Positions 42,534 through 53,844 of a DNA stretch of 64,000 nt are shown one piece after another. Source of the stretch: Euptelea pleiosperma (taxonomy: Eukaryota; Streptophyta; Magnoliopsida; Ranunculales; Eupteleaceae); the NCBI GenBank assembly GCA_035048495.1, contig CM068549.1:5253822-5317821 (forward strand). Reading direction: 5' to 3'. A model generated the notes under the pieces. The model did not search any database. It had not been told where the DNA came from and worked only from the letters and a program-made list of their open reading frames with translations. A program made the translations under genes and the position numbers. The stretch's first letter is position 1. The number at the start of each line of letters is the position of its first letter.

Positions 42534-44399
42534 TGATATTCGCTTAAAAGTGCATATTTTCTACTGTTATCTTCTAAGCGTTATCACACTCTCCTACGTA
42601 AAACTGCTCTAATTATCCACTTTTCTATGTAAGAGTCTATTTCATTGCGCAGAACACACTTTTCTGGACGAAATGGTATATTTGCATGCATTAAACGCAT
42701 TTTTGGAAGTTTAGGTATAAAGACGTTATGATCAAGTCTCATTACGTGCTTTTCTCTTGCAGAAACTCGATCGGGCTATTCTCGAGACTTGCAGGCCCAC
42801 GATCAACCACAAAAGCCCAATATCAAAGCTTGAAGAGCCACAGGCTATGACTAGAAGATATGGGCCAAATATGGGCTGAATAAGATGACCAAAAAGTGGG
42901 CCCAAAGAACGAAGAGAGTAGGAAGCCAATGACTAAGAGACGGACCAAAGCGTTTAAAGCCACATGAGTCAGCAAGGAATGATGGTTTACTCTACTGGAG
43001 AAGTGTGAGGATGGTCACAGTGAAGACCAGGGTTCCAGACCCTCTGCCAATACTTTTATCTTCATTTTCTGATATTTTCTCTCTCCTCCCCCTAATTTTC
43101 TATCTCATCTCTTCTTATTCTCTCTCTCTTCATCTCTCGGTCCTCGGATCTATTGACCTAACCCCAGAACTCCTGCCAGTTGGCTTTGTCTCATCTCCCC
43201 TAGCTTTCTGACCGTTGGATCTTCAATCGGACCGTTGGATCTTCCACCGGATCGTTGGATCTCTCTAGATTCGTCGATCTACCAATCTGGGTCCCAATCA
43301 AGTCACCATCCATCCGATCGTCATCAAATTGTCTGTCACATCATCTTGTGAGACGATGGACATTATCAATCCTTGTGGACTAGTAGCCGGGCCCATCATC
43401 ATCGACCCGTGGCCCGACCATTTAGTGGACCTCGCAATTTTCAAATGCTTTAAATTAATTATTTTTAAATAAAAAAGGGGGGTCCACTAAAAGGGAAAAT
43501 TCTCCAAAGAAAAGTAAGGTTCTACTTAGAAAAAAAAATATTTTTTTTATTTCAAAAGAATCCCTAATTTCCATTAATGGAAACTAGGGAGCTTTAAAAG
43601 GGGAGAAGAGAGGCTTCTTTGGAACCCTAATCCCCCTCCTTTCTTCTCCTCTCTTTCTCTTCAAATCTTTCCCCCATTCTCCTCTCCTTCGCCCCCACAA
43701 CGTTTCCCCCTTCTTCTTCTCTTTCTTTCACCTCATTCCTCTTCATCTTCTTCATCTTCTTCAATCATACCAGAGTTGCAGGCAGCAACTCCGGCCGCTT
43801 GCACCTGCAACATCTCCCCCTGCCTCGCCCCACACTCCTATGCCCACCAGAACCTCAGCACGTCCTAGTCCTCAAGCCACCAGAGCTCCTCCACCGTGCG
43901 CCTCCAACCACTGTTGCTGCAAGTTCTCCTCCGCCTGAAAATGAACCTGCAACGGTTCGGTTGCAAGTGCTCCCTCTCTCTTCACCATCTCTCTTGCTCC
44001 CCTCATTCTTCCATCAACCTAGCCGTCATCTCTCTATCATACCAGAAAACCCAGCCACCCACCTTCTAATCTCTCCCACGTTTTCCATCTCTACTCTCAC
44101 CATCCAAGTCGTCAGCCACCAAACAAAAAAACGTGGGTACAAAACCCCTCTCCACGTTTATGCAAAGGGCGATTTCTTCCACGTTTTGGAAAAACCAGAA
44201 GATCTCTCCATCTCTTCCACGGTGGTTCTGCATCTCACCACCGTGTGGCTGCTGTACGACCTCCATAAGAACCTATAACTCCGGCAAGGTTCAACGGTCT
44301 GGATTATCTTCTTAAGCTAACGCAACCTGCAACATAGCGCCACAGTGCGCTGCCTCCTTTCACTACCAGCAACACCCCAATATTCATTTAATGTACCAC
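42534..44399 (+). repeat. LTR4: Athila-family LTR, 3' part missing
   Basis: Starts TGATATTCGCTTAAAAG. It carries the U3 GGCCCA-rich part, three copies of the word ACCGTTGGATCTTC-like (43,211-43,263), a TATA-like TTTAAAAGG near 43,594 and the R-region hairpin at 43,773-43,791. It stops at 44,399 without the U5 words, where a minus-strand LTR piece begins. The frame 43,799-44,278 is Pro/Ser-rich by-product, not a gene. Confidence 0.85.
43773..43791 (+). promoter_or_regulatory. R-region hairpin of LTR4
   Basis: GAGTTGC (43,773-43,779) pairs with GCAACTC (43,785-43,791), loop 5 bases, about 180 bases after the TATA-like word. Confidence 0.55.
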
Positions 44400-45705
44400 T
44401 GAAAGTAGGCCTTTTCGCGTCGTTGGTTATGGAAACCTTAACTTCAACACATTTTTAATTGATCCGAGACATTTAACCTGTAAAATGGGCAAATTTGCAC
44501 AGTGGCTTGTGTCGGATGTCGATCCGCACTCGGGGTTATTGTGCGCAATTCAAGGACATGAAATGACAGATTTTTTTTTAAACATTGCTAAAAATAAAAG
44601 GATGGCAGGGTGCGAATGGTGGTTGACAGTGATTTTTAAAACTTGATTTGATGATTGTATAGAGAGATACACTGCTTAACACAAAAAGAATAAAAATAAC
44701 AAAGATGAAGTAATCGACAATTCGCAAAACCAAACTTTTCATTAATAATTAAGCAGTCCAGTACATTTATTGAAATTTAAATCTACTTCAAAATAAACTA
44801 AAACATTTGGATCTAGAGAGAGAAAGAGAGGAGAGAGAGAGAGAAATACGAGTGGTGAGAGCTAAATCTAGACGGAGAGATAGTTTTTAGAGAGAGAAAG
44901 AAAGAAAGAGGTAGAAAGAGATTACCTAAAACCAATGGTTAAGATCTACCATCTACCCTTGATTGGAGTTGCCGGTGTGCACGTAGGATGACCCTGAGGC
45001 AACCACCAAGAGAAGAGACTCGCCAATAATGGTGGAGTCTTTGTGTAGCGCATATAACAAAGGGTGGTCGCAGGCCGATCAGCATGATGGTGGACTTCAA
45101 GGTAGTTGGTGGTGCCTTTAGTAGAAGACCGGCAGCAAGTTGCAGGTGCTCAAGGAGGTCACGGCCTGCTCTCTTGCAGGCCGAAAAAAGGGTGGTGAAT
45201 AGGTTGAAGGTGCTGGTGCAGGTGGACCAGCTGGTGGTGTGCTTGTGGAAGAGGAGGAGGAGACGGGATCCAGCAAGTAAAAGCTGCAGGTGTGAGTTTC
45301 CCAGCATGGAATGGAGCAGCGGCTATGGGTGGAGAAGATGGTGGCGCTTGAGGGTGGATGCACACGTGGTTCTCAACCTATACAAGCAGCAAGTGGCGGG
45401 AACCGCCTGTAAGGGCAGCAAGGTGGTTGGAGAGGGGGAGCAAAGTGATAACTGGCTGGAGTTGCAGGTGTGCAACTCCAGCAACTTACCGTTCAGAAGA
45501 TTTCTAAAGATAGAAATTCTTCTAAAGAGGAAACTTCTAAGAGGGGAAACCCTAATTTAGCAGAGTTTCAAGAATTTGGAATCTTTCCAAAAATCGCAAA
45601 TCCTTGATTGGTGATTTCTAAAAATCTGCAGAATATAAAACCCTAATTTTTTTGAATTTTAATTTTAATTTTTTTTTGTATTTTCCACTTAATCTAGGGT
45701 TTCTA
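44400..45705 (-). repeat. 3' portion of a minus-strand Athila LTR
   Basis: The + strand begins TGAAAGTAGGCCTTTTCGCG, the complement of the family LTR end, followed by the complemented U5 words (GATCCGCACTCGGGG). It continues into the R region with its hairpin at 45,456-45,481. The U3 is missing; at about 45,706 leader DNA of the same orientation follows. Best read as the remnant right end of the minus-strand element whose 5' LTR is 46,294-49,124. Confidence 0.75.
45456..45481 (-). promoter_or_regulatory. R-region hairpin in the minus-strand LTR piece
   Basis: CTGGAGTTGCA and GTGCAACTCCAG pair to form a stem of at least 10 bp. Compared with 58,793-58,816 the second base pair is T-A instead of C-G, a compensating change. 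Confidence 0.65.
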
Positions 45706-46364
45706 AAAAACCCTAGAACAAGATCTAGCAGTTATATGGAAATCAGTAAAATTCTTAAATTATTACAAATTGCACTCGGCCTTCCGAGGCATTAAAAATA
45801 GTAATTTAAAACTGCTAAAAATCACTAAAACCAAAAAAATAGAAAGTTTCCCGAAAAGGTCGGGCTGTCCAAATTAAGCAGCTTTCCGCTTTAGCAACTT
45901 TCCAATTCCGTCTTTACGTCCTTTTTCGCACTCCCGTACACCCGAGCGGCAGCGTCGCCATTTGAAAGTAGGATTTTTCCGCGTTGTTGTTTACGAAAAC
46001 CCTAATTCCAACCAAATTGTTTCTCTTCCGATTTAAAAAATCCTAGAACAAGATCTAGCAGTTATATGGAAAGCAGTAAAATTCTTAAATTATTACAAAT
46101 TGCACTCAGCCTTCCGAGGCATTAAAAATAGTAATTTAAAACTGCTAAAAATCACTAAAAATAAAAAAAATAGAAAGTTTCCCGAAAAGGTCGGGCTGTC
46201 CAAATTGAGCAGCTTTTCGCTTTAGCAACTTTCCAATTCCATCTTTACGTCCTTTTTCGCACTCCCGTACACCCGACCGGCAGCGGCGCCATTTGAAAGT
46301 AGGATTTTTCCACGTCGTTGTTTACGGAAACCCTAATTCCAACCAAATTATTTCTTTTCCGATT
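45706..46364 (-). repeat. Tandem duplication of primer-site region, ~330 bp twice
   Basis: The segment beginning CCTAGAACAAGATCTAGCAG at about 45,712 recurs at about 46,041. The unit contains, on the minus strand, the last ~64 bases of the LTR, the primer site and about 250 bases of leader. It therefore gives two LTR-end/primer-site junctions (45,963 and 46,294), of which only the second is joined to a full LTR. The copies differ by few bases, so the duplication is young. Confidence 0.85.
46278..46291 (-). promoter_or_regulatory. Primer binding site of the minus-strand Athila element
   Basis: Reads TGGCGCCGCTGCCG on the minus strand, two bases from the LTR end. The duplicated site at about 45,947-45,960 has a change (TGGCGACGCTGCCG). 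Confidence 0.82.
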
Positions 46365-49124
46365 TAATTCCTGTAAAAATAGTAATTCTTGCACAGTGGG
46401 AAGTGTCGGATGTCGATCCGCACTCGGGGTTAGTTCGCGCAACTCAAGAACATAAAATGACAGATGTTAGCTAAAAATTTGTAGAAATAATTGATGGAAG
46501 GGTGAGAATGGTGAAGCGATATTTGAAAACATAATTTGAGAGAATTATCAAAGAATTAATCTAAGCTATAGTAGAAGAGAATCCAGACAAAAGCTAAGAA
46601 CCAAATAAACTTCATTAATAAATTATAAAGTTGCTACAATGCTTTCAAGAAACAAATATTAACCCTAATTAATAAGCAATAAAAGCTTTAGAGTGAGAAA
46701 ATGGGAAACTCAAAATTTTTAGAGAGAGGAAGCCATTTAGATAGAGAAAACTAGAGAGAGAAAACTAGAAGGAGAAGAGAGAAGGAAAGAGTGAAAGAAG
46801 AGAGAGGAGAGAGAAATTTACCTCTCGATGAGCTAGCCTTGGGATTTGGGATCGGCATGATGAAGGTAATCGGCCCAAGGATGACATGGTTGTATGGCTA
46901 AGGTGATCGGTGGTGTTAGGTGAAATGGCCGGCCAATCCATAGAGTTTTCAGTCCATGGAGCTGCTAGACTTGAGGAGAAGGGCAGTGTGTTGCAAGGTT
47001 TGTAGAGCGTGCATGATGCGCAGTCTTGGCCGGCCAAGGAGGAAGTTGCTTGGAGAAGATGAAGAACAGCTTGGAGGTGATGGAAAGGAGCAGTGCAGGT
47101 GGATCATGCAGGTGATGGAGCAAGACGTTGCTGTTAGGCGTTGCAGATCGGCAAGGATGATGGAGGCAGCAAACAACAACTGGTTGTGAAGGTCGCAAGC
47201 GATTAAGGTGGTACCTCCAATGGTAGATCAGTGGAGAAGCACGGCTTGGAGATGAGGAAGACGCCCAGATTAGCAGACCTACCTACGTGGAGAGTGGAGT
47301 ATCGCCTAAATGAATCTGGCAAATGAATGTGCAGGTCTGACAAGAGGTTGATGGAGATGTTGACGATGAAGGTGCTCATCGGTTCAGCAACTTGAGGTGC
47401 CGAAGAGAAGTGCTGCAAGAGATGCTAATATATGGGAGTTGCAGGTTGGACATTTTTTAGAGAAAGAGTTGTAGAGGGTTTGCACGGCCAAGAGATGGGC
47501 CGTGGGTAAGATATGGAGAAGGGAGAGGTGGCGGTCAGCAGTTCAAAGTGGTCCGTGAAGTTGCCGGTGGTGAATAAAGGGAGGCGCTGCTGGGTTGTGA
47601 GGGGCAACTGACCTGAAGTTCAGGCTGTTTGAGGTGGTGTTAATGGTGCAGAGAAGATGGCAGCAGTGTGGAGGGAGCTGGTGTAGCAAAGTGGAGAGGA
47701 AGGAAAAAAAAAAGGCGTTGCAGATGGTGGAGGCTGCAGATCAAAACGAGATGGAGGAGGTTGCAGGTCCGTGCATGCACCAGCAATGGTTGTTGTTCGG
47801 CGCTCTTGAGAGGGAACGGCTGCAACAAGGTGTTGAGGGGGGGGGGGGGAAAGAAGAGACTAACGAGTAGGGTTTCCTCCTTTATAAGGGACGTGGGGGT
47901 CCCTTGATTTCTTCAAAATCGTTTTCTTCAATACCCCAAAAATCTCCTCTTTCTAAAACATGTTTATTCCCTTTTTTTACTTTCAAAGAATATTGGAAAT
48001 CAATTTCTTTTCATTTAAAATGTATTCCTTGTTAGGCCATACTCCAACAAAAATCTTTTCTTGTTTTGTAAGTTATCCTTTCCAAAATTTCCTCCTAATA
48101 TTCAATTTGTTCCCAAAAACATTTTGTTTCTAATTCCCATTTTGCCAACCCATTAGAAAAACTTTCACAATTTATTTTCAAAATATTTTATTTTTTTGAA
48201 AGTCAATGGACACAACATATCTTAAATGTCCGTCGAAAACCACTTTCCATAAAAGAAATTATGCAACTTTTGTAAAACATACCAAAAATGTAAAAATTCT
48301 TTTTAGATGCATGCATGTTTCAATCACTCGATTCACTAGGCCCATGATCATGCAACTTGGACTACCCTAGGTTCATCGGCCCGTCGATTGGTTTACATGA
48401 TCTAGGTGGTTGATCGGATCGATGATCGGGGAATGAAGATGGATGATCTGATGGCGATCGGACGGTTAGAAATTGGCCAACATAGTCCATAGGATAGAAT
48501 GATTGTGGGAGGAGAGTGGATCAGATGATTGATATTGAGGGTAGAGAGAGAATGAGGATTTAGAGAGAGGAGAGAGAAGATATTACAAAATTAAAGAGAA
48601 AATGCTAGCAAAGGGTCTTGAACCCTAGTCTCTGACTAGGTCTTCTGCATGCTTTACCAATTGTGTAAGTCCTCATCTTATGTTAGTTGATAAGCTTTAA
48701 TCTCCTTAGTCTCTTCTTTGGGGGCTTGTCTCTCCTTCTATCTTGATTTTCTCTCAATCTTTTCCGACTCTCTGGCTCTTCCCGTCTTTGGCCTACTTCT
48801 TCTTGTCTAAGTCCATTGGCTCTTTATGCTTTGATCAAAGGCTCTGGCAGTCAGTTGTGGGCCCACAATCCTTAAAATTCTCCAATCGGGTTTCCTGCGA
48901 TAAAAGAAGCGCGTAATGAGACTTAATCAGAACGGCTTTATATCTAGACTTCCGAAAATGTGTTTAATGCATGCAAATATACCATTTCGTCCAGAAAAGT
49001 GTGTTCTACGCAACAGAAGAGACTCTTACGTAGAAAAGTAGATAAATAGAGCTTTTTTACGTAAGAGAGTGCGATAACGCTAAAAGGATAATTGCTTAAA
49101 ATAAGCACTTTTGAGCGAATATCA
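46294..49124 (-). repeat. Full-length minus-strand Athila 5' LTR, 2,831 bp
   Basis: On the minus strand it starts TGATATTCGCTCAAAAG at 49,124 and ends ACTTTCA at 46,294. It contains the TACGTA words in U3 (near 49,025 and 49,060) and the U5 words, and is followed by a primer site. Frames inside (for example 46,956-47,189 and 47,634-47,870) are Met/Trp- or Leu-rich by-products. The flank to the right is a 5'-truncated plus-strand LTR. Confidence 0.9.
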
Positions 49125-52100
49125 CGCACCAACTGACATAAAATGACAGCTTACGTAATTGGTGAAGCCGACGGAAGATTACATTGAAGATCAGGGTTCA
49201 TGACCCTTCGCCAGCTCTTTTGCCTTTATTTTGTATTATTTTCTCTCTCCTCTCTCCTAATTCTCTCTCCATCTCTCTAGACTCTAATATCTAACCCGTA
49301 GATCATCTCATCCTACCATTAGATCCCCAGATCCACCATCCGATCCTTAGATCGATCATCCTAAGCCTCCGATCTCCATCATCTAACCTCAGATCTTCTT
49401 TCCTTTAGCTTTATTCAATCTCTCATAGTTCTTCTACCGTTAGATCTTTAATTCGACCGTTAGATCATTCATCTGACCGTTGGATCTCTCTAGATCCTAC
49501 GGTTCGCCAATTGTGGACCGAGTCAAACCGCCACCTCATCTCATCCAATTATCATAGTTTCGTCATCTAACAGCCCACATGGCCTTAGTGGTCCACAAAG
49601 CCCATGGCCAAGTGGCCCACAAGCAAATTGAAAGCCCACGGCCTCGTAACCCGTCCTAGAGCCCATGGTGTTTTGGGCTCGCTCACCATTTCTCTCATAA
49701 CATGGCCCACGAGCCACTCATTGTGGATCCTCCACGTGAATGCCTATCGTCCACACGGCCTAAATTCTTAAAAGGCCTATGGCCTATTTTTTTTGAGTGG
49801 CCCATGACCCACTCATTAAGATAATCCAAAGGCCATTGATGCTCCCCTAAGCCCATTTCCAGAAGCCCACAATAGGCCAATGAGAGAAGTGGTCAACCTT
49901 GACCACTTCTCACTTATCTCCTCACTCTCCCCCGTTTTCCTCTTTCCATACGGTTTCCAATGGTTGTGGGAAGAGGCCTTCCCTTGTTATAAGAGAGGAG
50001 ACCGAACCCTTAAAGGTTTGGTTCCCTCCCCCACGTTCTTCCATCTCCTCTTTCTCTTTTCCTCCTTCTTCTTCTTCTTTATTTTATTTCCCCCCCGGAG
50101 TTGCAACCTGCAACATCGGCTGGCGAACACCTCATCTCCATGATCACCGTGTAATTGTGAACACCAGAAAAAGAAGCACTTGCAGGTGTTCTTTTCGGGG
50201 TCCTCCTCACTTGTATCGCATCACAAATTGTCACCACCTCCAGATCCACCATTACAAGAGTTTCGACTGGTTTCTTGCCATTGCAACTCTACCCAGCACC
50301 TTGTTTCACCATCGGAACAACAGGACCAGCAGGTTCGGCTGCAATATCACCTCCAAACCTGCTTCACCTTCCCTCCCCTTCTTCTTCTTCATCTTCTTCT
50401 TTTTCTTCTTCTTTTTCTTCTCATTCTTTTCTTCTTTTTCTTCTCTTCCTTCCTCAATTTTCTACTCGCCGGAGTTGCCACCTGCAACTTTCGGCCAATT
50501 CCATCACCGAACATCAGCCATCACGAGCTCCTCTTTGAGCCTCTCCAATCCCTTTATCACGATCCCTTTTCCCTCTTCTTCTTTCAACGAACCAACAACT
50601 TGGTTCGTCTCCCCTTCTCTCCAGTTACTATTCATCATCTTCTCCACCAGATTTCCAAGAACTTGCAAGCTCCGGCGCTCTCTCACCAGTCCGACGACCA
50701 CCATTGCTGATTTACCCTCTCAAGCCGTCCTTCTTAACCTCTCCTCTTTCCTTAACAGGTTGCTGACCTCCTTGGTCTGCAACCACGTACACAGTCCTAT
50801 CCCTAACGCCCAGCAACTTGCTCCACCCTTCTTCTATCACCGTCCCACCATCTTGGCAGCAACCTCACAATCGTCCTCTTCTCCTACAAGAGCCCCATCC
50901 ACGGTGGTGCTACTGTACACATTTGCATCTCAGTCACCACCATTGTTAGAACATTCTTCCTCAGTTGCAGGCTGCAACTCATCTTCTTGGGTGCACCAGC
51001 CACCTTCGGATTGCCTTTAATCACTGGCCACAACCAGCAACCTTGCTGGACCTTTAGAACCGTGTTGCAATAACCTGTGCTGTGCCGATACCAGCAAGTG
51101 GATTTCTTTTTACTGGTGTTGAACCCATCAACACCGGCTTGCAACAAAAACCCACGTGGCTGCACCTGCATCTCCAACCCGAACGGCAACCCATTCTCCT
51201 CTCACCTTACTGGTTCACCACCAGTCACGGGTGCCACAAGTGTTGCATCCCATGCCTCCTTATACCCCGAATCCATCTAGGAGTGCACCTCTTTGCATCA
51301 CAATCCGACATTCATAGTTACCGGACTGCATGCACTTTCCACCACCGATTTTCACCTGCAACTTCAAGCACCACACATTGCTGCCTCCAGTAGCAGATTG
51401 GTCACCCTTCTCTTCCTCCAGCCTGTACCTACAACTCTGGTTTACACTCCGGCCAGCAACCTCCTTCCACCACCACCGAGTTTCAGATCAACAAGATCAC
51501 CACCTTCCTTCATCTTGAAAGATCTCCGTTGTTGCTGGATTCTCCACGGCTTGCCTACTTGTTGCATAGTCACCTTCCACACCACTGATCATTCCTTCAC
51601 ACTTGCACTATTCCAGCAGGCAACGTTTTACCCCAGGGCAGCACATTCCATCTCACCATGTGGCTGGCAATCCAAGGTAACCTCAACCTTCTCTCTTCAT
51701 TTCATTTTCTCTCTCTTAAAACTTATTTCTCTCTCTAGATTCTTTCATTTTATCTCTCATTCTCTCTTCTTTCTCTCTCTACATTGCTTTCTCTCTCTAG
51801 GTCAAGTTAGTACTTTCTCTCTCTAAAAATTTATCTCACTTTCTCTCTCCTTAATTTTTGATTTTCTCTCTCTACATTACTTTTGAGTTTAATTTCAATT
51901 ATTTGCTTTCCAAATTAGTGTTTGCTTTATTTGTTAAATTTTTATAAACTCGTTTGATCATTCAATAAATTGAGTTGAATTTTATTATTTGGAATTTTCT
52001 ATTCTCTTTTATTCCTGCTCAAATAATTCATTAATCTCACTCCAAAAGAATGTTTTAAAAATGGATCATATCACCATTCTCACCCTTCCATAAATTCTCA

Positions 52101-52279
52101 GCATTTTCTGTTATTATTGTTCTTATTTGCCCCAACCCCGAGTGCGGACGATACCCGACATGAGCCACTGTGCAAGTCTGCATTTTTTACAGATTAAGTG
52201 AACTAAATCGGAGAAATTACCAATATTGTTGAACTTTAGGGTTTCCGTAACCAACGACGCGGAAAAACCCTAAATTTCA
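49125..52279 (+). repeat. 5' LTR of the autonomous Athila copy, first ~470 bp missing
   Basis: Begins inside U3 at CGCACCAACTGACAT, which aligns with position 37,483 in LTR3, and ends AAACCCTAAATTTCA before the primer site. It contains three CCGTTAGATC/CCGTTGGATC words (49,437-49,500), a TATA-like GTTATAAGAGAGG near 49,986, a G/C-rich hairpin region at 50,095-50,115 and the U5 words. A 373-codon open stretch (49,899-51,020) is Ser/Pro/Phe-rich low complexity and is not called as a gene. Confidence 0.85.
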
Positions 52280-52281
52280 AA

Positions 52282-52295
52282 TGGCGCCGTTGTCG
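52282..52295 (+). promoter_or_regulatory. Primer binding site of the autonomous Athila copy
   Basis: TGGCGCCGTTGTCG, one base different from the site at 38,522. Confidence 0.88.
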
Positions 52296-53844
52296 CTCGG
52301 TCAACGGGATTGCAAAAAGACGAACAGGAATTCAGAAAGCTGCTTAATCTTCAAGATCCGATCCATATCGGAAACTTTCCATTTTATTTTTCACATTTTT
52401 CACTTATTATTTTAATGCCTCGGACGGCCGAGTGCAAAGTTATAATAACTTAGGACTTTATTTTCTCTGCTTTTAGAATAACTGCTAGATAATTAACTAA
52501 CTAAAAAAAAATACCAAACATATTAGGATCAGATTTCAATTCTGCTATTTCTAGTTAGATCACCATTGGTTATTTGATTCAAATTGGAAGATTTCCAACT
52601 CCGGGTAATTCAAAAGTAGATATTTCCAAATCCGAATTCGGGAATAGCTAAAGTTGAATTTCAAACCCTAATTGGAACTAATTCACAATACCTGCCCTAA
52701 ATCATTGCGTGTTTCTTGAAACCCCAAAGGAGATATACCTTCCAATTCCATACCATAGACCATTGTGGACTAACGCGATTGCGGATTGCGTTTACCAAGT
52801 GAGTAGGGAGCGAAAGCTCAAAGAGGTGGAGTCGGGCCCAAGCCCATTTGGATACCCCTCCCTATCTCACGGAGGAGACCCCGTGCGTAGCCAACAGGCA
52901 GGTAAGTTTCTACACCTCGCCTTGAGTGCGATCTTGATCATTGTGCAAACTACTGTGCCGATTGTCTATTTGCTTTTGCAAAAATTATCGGAACTACTTG
53001 GTTTGGCCGTAATAAAATACATTAAAGAGCAAACCCAGCTCTAACTTGAAACTGGTGGGATTTCATCACTCACCTCGTCATTCCAGCTTTTGTGCAACCA
53101 CATCCAAGAATTAAAATCAATCAAGAATAGAGCCCACTTAGATTGGTGTTCGAGGAAAACTCCACATAAAGCGACCCCTTCAAAGATCAAGTCGATTAAG
53201 TCCATGAGTGTGGGTCCCTGTTATCTAACACACCCATAGGTCCCTACTACACAAGTATATCGAGCTCGTAAGTGGCCTCCTTGATTGTCTGTCAGATTAG
53301 CTAGTGTCGGATTAGGAACACGAACCAACCCTAGCTCCTCTTCTGGGAAAACTCATATTCACGCTTGACAAATCTGGTTAGTCTGGGGCGTACTTAAGTC
53401 AGCCGATGTGCCGCACGTCTGTCTAGGCTTCGAATTATCTTGCAGTCAACTTGAGTTAGTACTAGCGGATTTGCTTTAAAGAGTGTATCCTGGTGAGAAC
53501 CTACAGAGTGAAAAGTTAGTTCGGCGGGTATTTGAAGATAAACCAGTGGTCCGCCCACTGTCATAATCTACACTATCCCTACACTAACAAGATAATTCAT
53601 AATACTATCCTGATTGTTTAGGTTAAGATTATCTGTTGCTCTGTGTGCATCATCTAGGCTCATTCGGTTTCATACACCTCTTGCCGACTCTAGAGGCTTG
53701 CTCTTTCAGCATATGCCCGCTTGGACTAGATCCAATCAAAGATTGATTCGATCTGAGAATCATTCTCGTACAGTGGAGTCTTCCACTATTCATCACCCCT
53801 CCCCCTTTCCTCCCCCCTCTTCCAGAGAAAATACCTTCATCATC
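52296..53844 (+). other. Leader of the autonomous Athila copy
   Basis: Carries the conserved open stretch 52,709-53,044 (no ATG; starts at GTG), a strong splice-donor word CAGGTAAGT at about 52,898, and an acceptor-like CTTGCTCTTTCAG ending near 53,720. Much of this leader is over 90 percent alike by eye to 38,536-40,064. Confidence 0.65.

Larger units (their letters stand above)
37035..44399 (+). mobile_element. Non-autonomous Athila derivative (element 2)
   Basis: 5' LTR (37,035-38,519), primer site, long leader, a single degenerate gag-like frame (40,065-41,805), the family's 3' UTR with its hairpin, and a right LTR start at 42,534. The protein region lacks the capsid, protease core, RT, RNase H and integrase found in the full copy at 53,845-62,128. 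The gag-like frame nevertheless joins segments homologous to the gag tail and to the protease-RT linker. Copies like this depend on proteins from complete relatives. The two LTRs differ strongly in their middles, hinting at recombination. Its right end is broken at 44,399. Confidence 0.85.

Noticed and set aside
43799..44278. 159-codon frame in LTR4
   Set aside because: Pro/Leu/Ser-rich, not kept in sister LTRs.
49899..51020. 373-codon open frame on the + strand
   Set aside because: Ser/Pro/Phe/His-rich low complexity inside an LTR; the matching part of other LTR copies is not open in the same way. A by-product of C/T-rich DNA.
53614..53844. Upstream start for gag at 53,614
   Set aside because: The frame is open from there but the ATG at 53,845 begins the conserved gag N-terminus; the earlier part is leader-derived and not kept in element 2.
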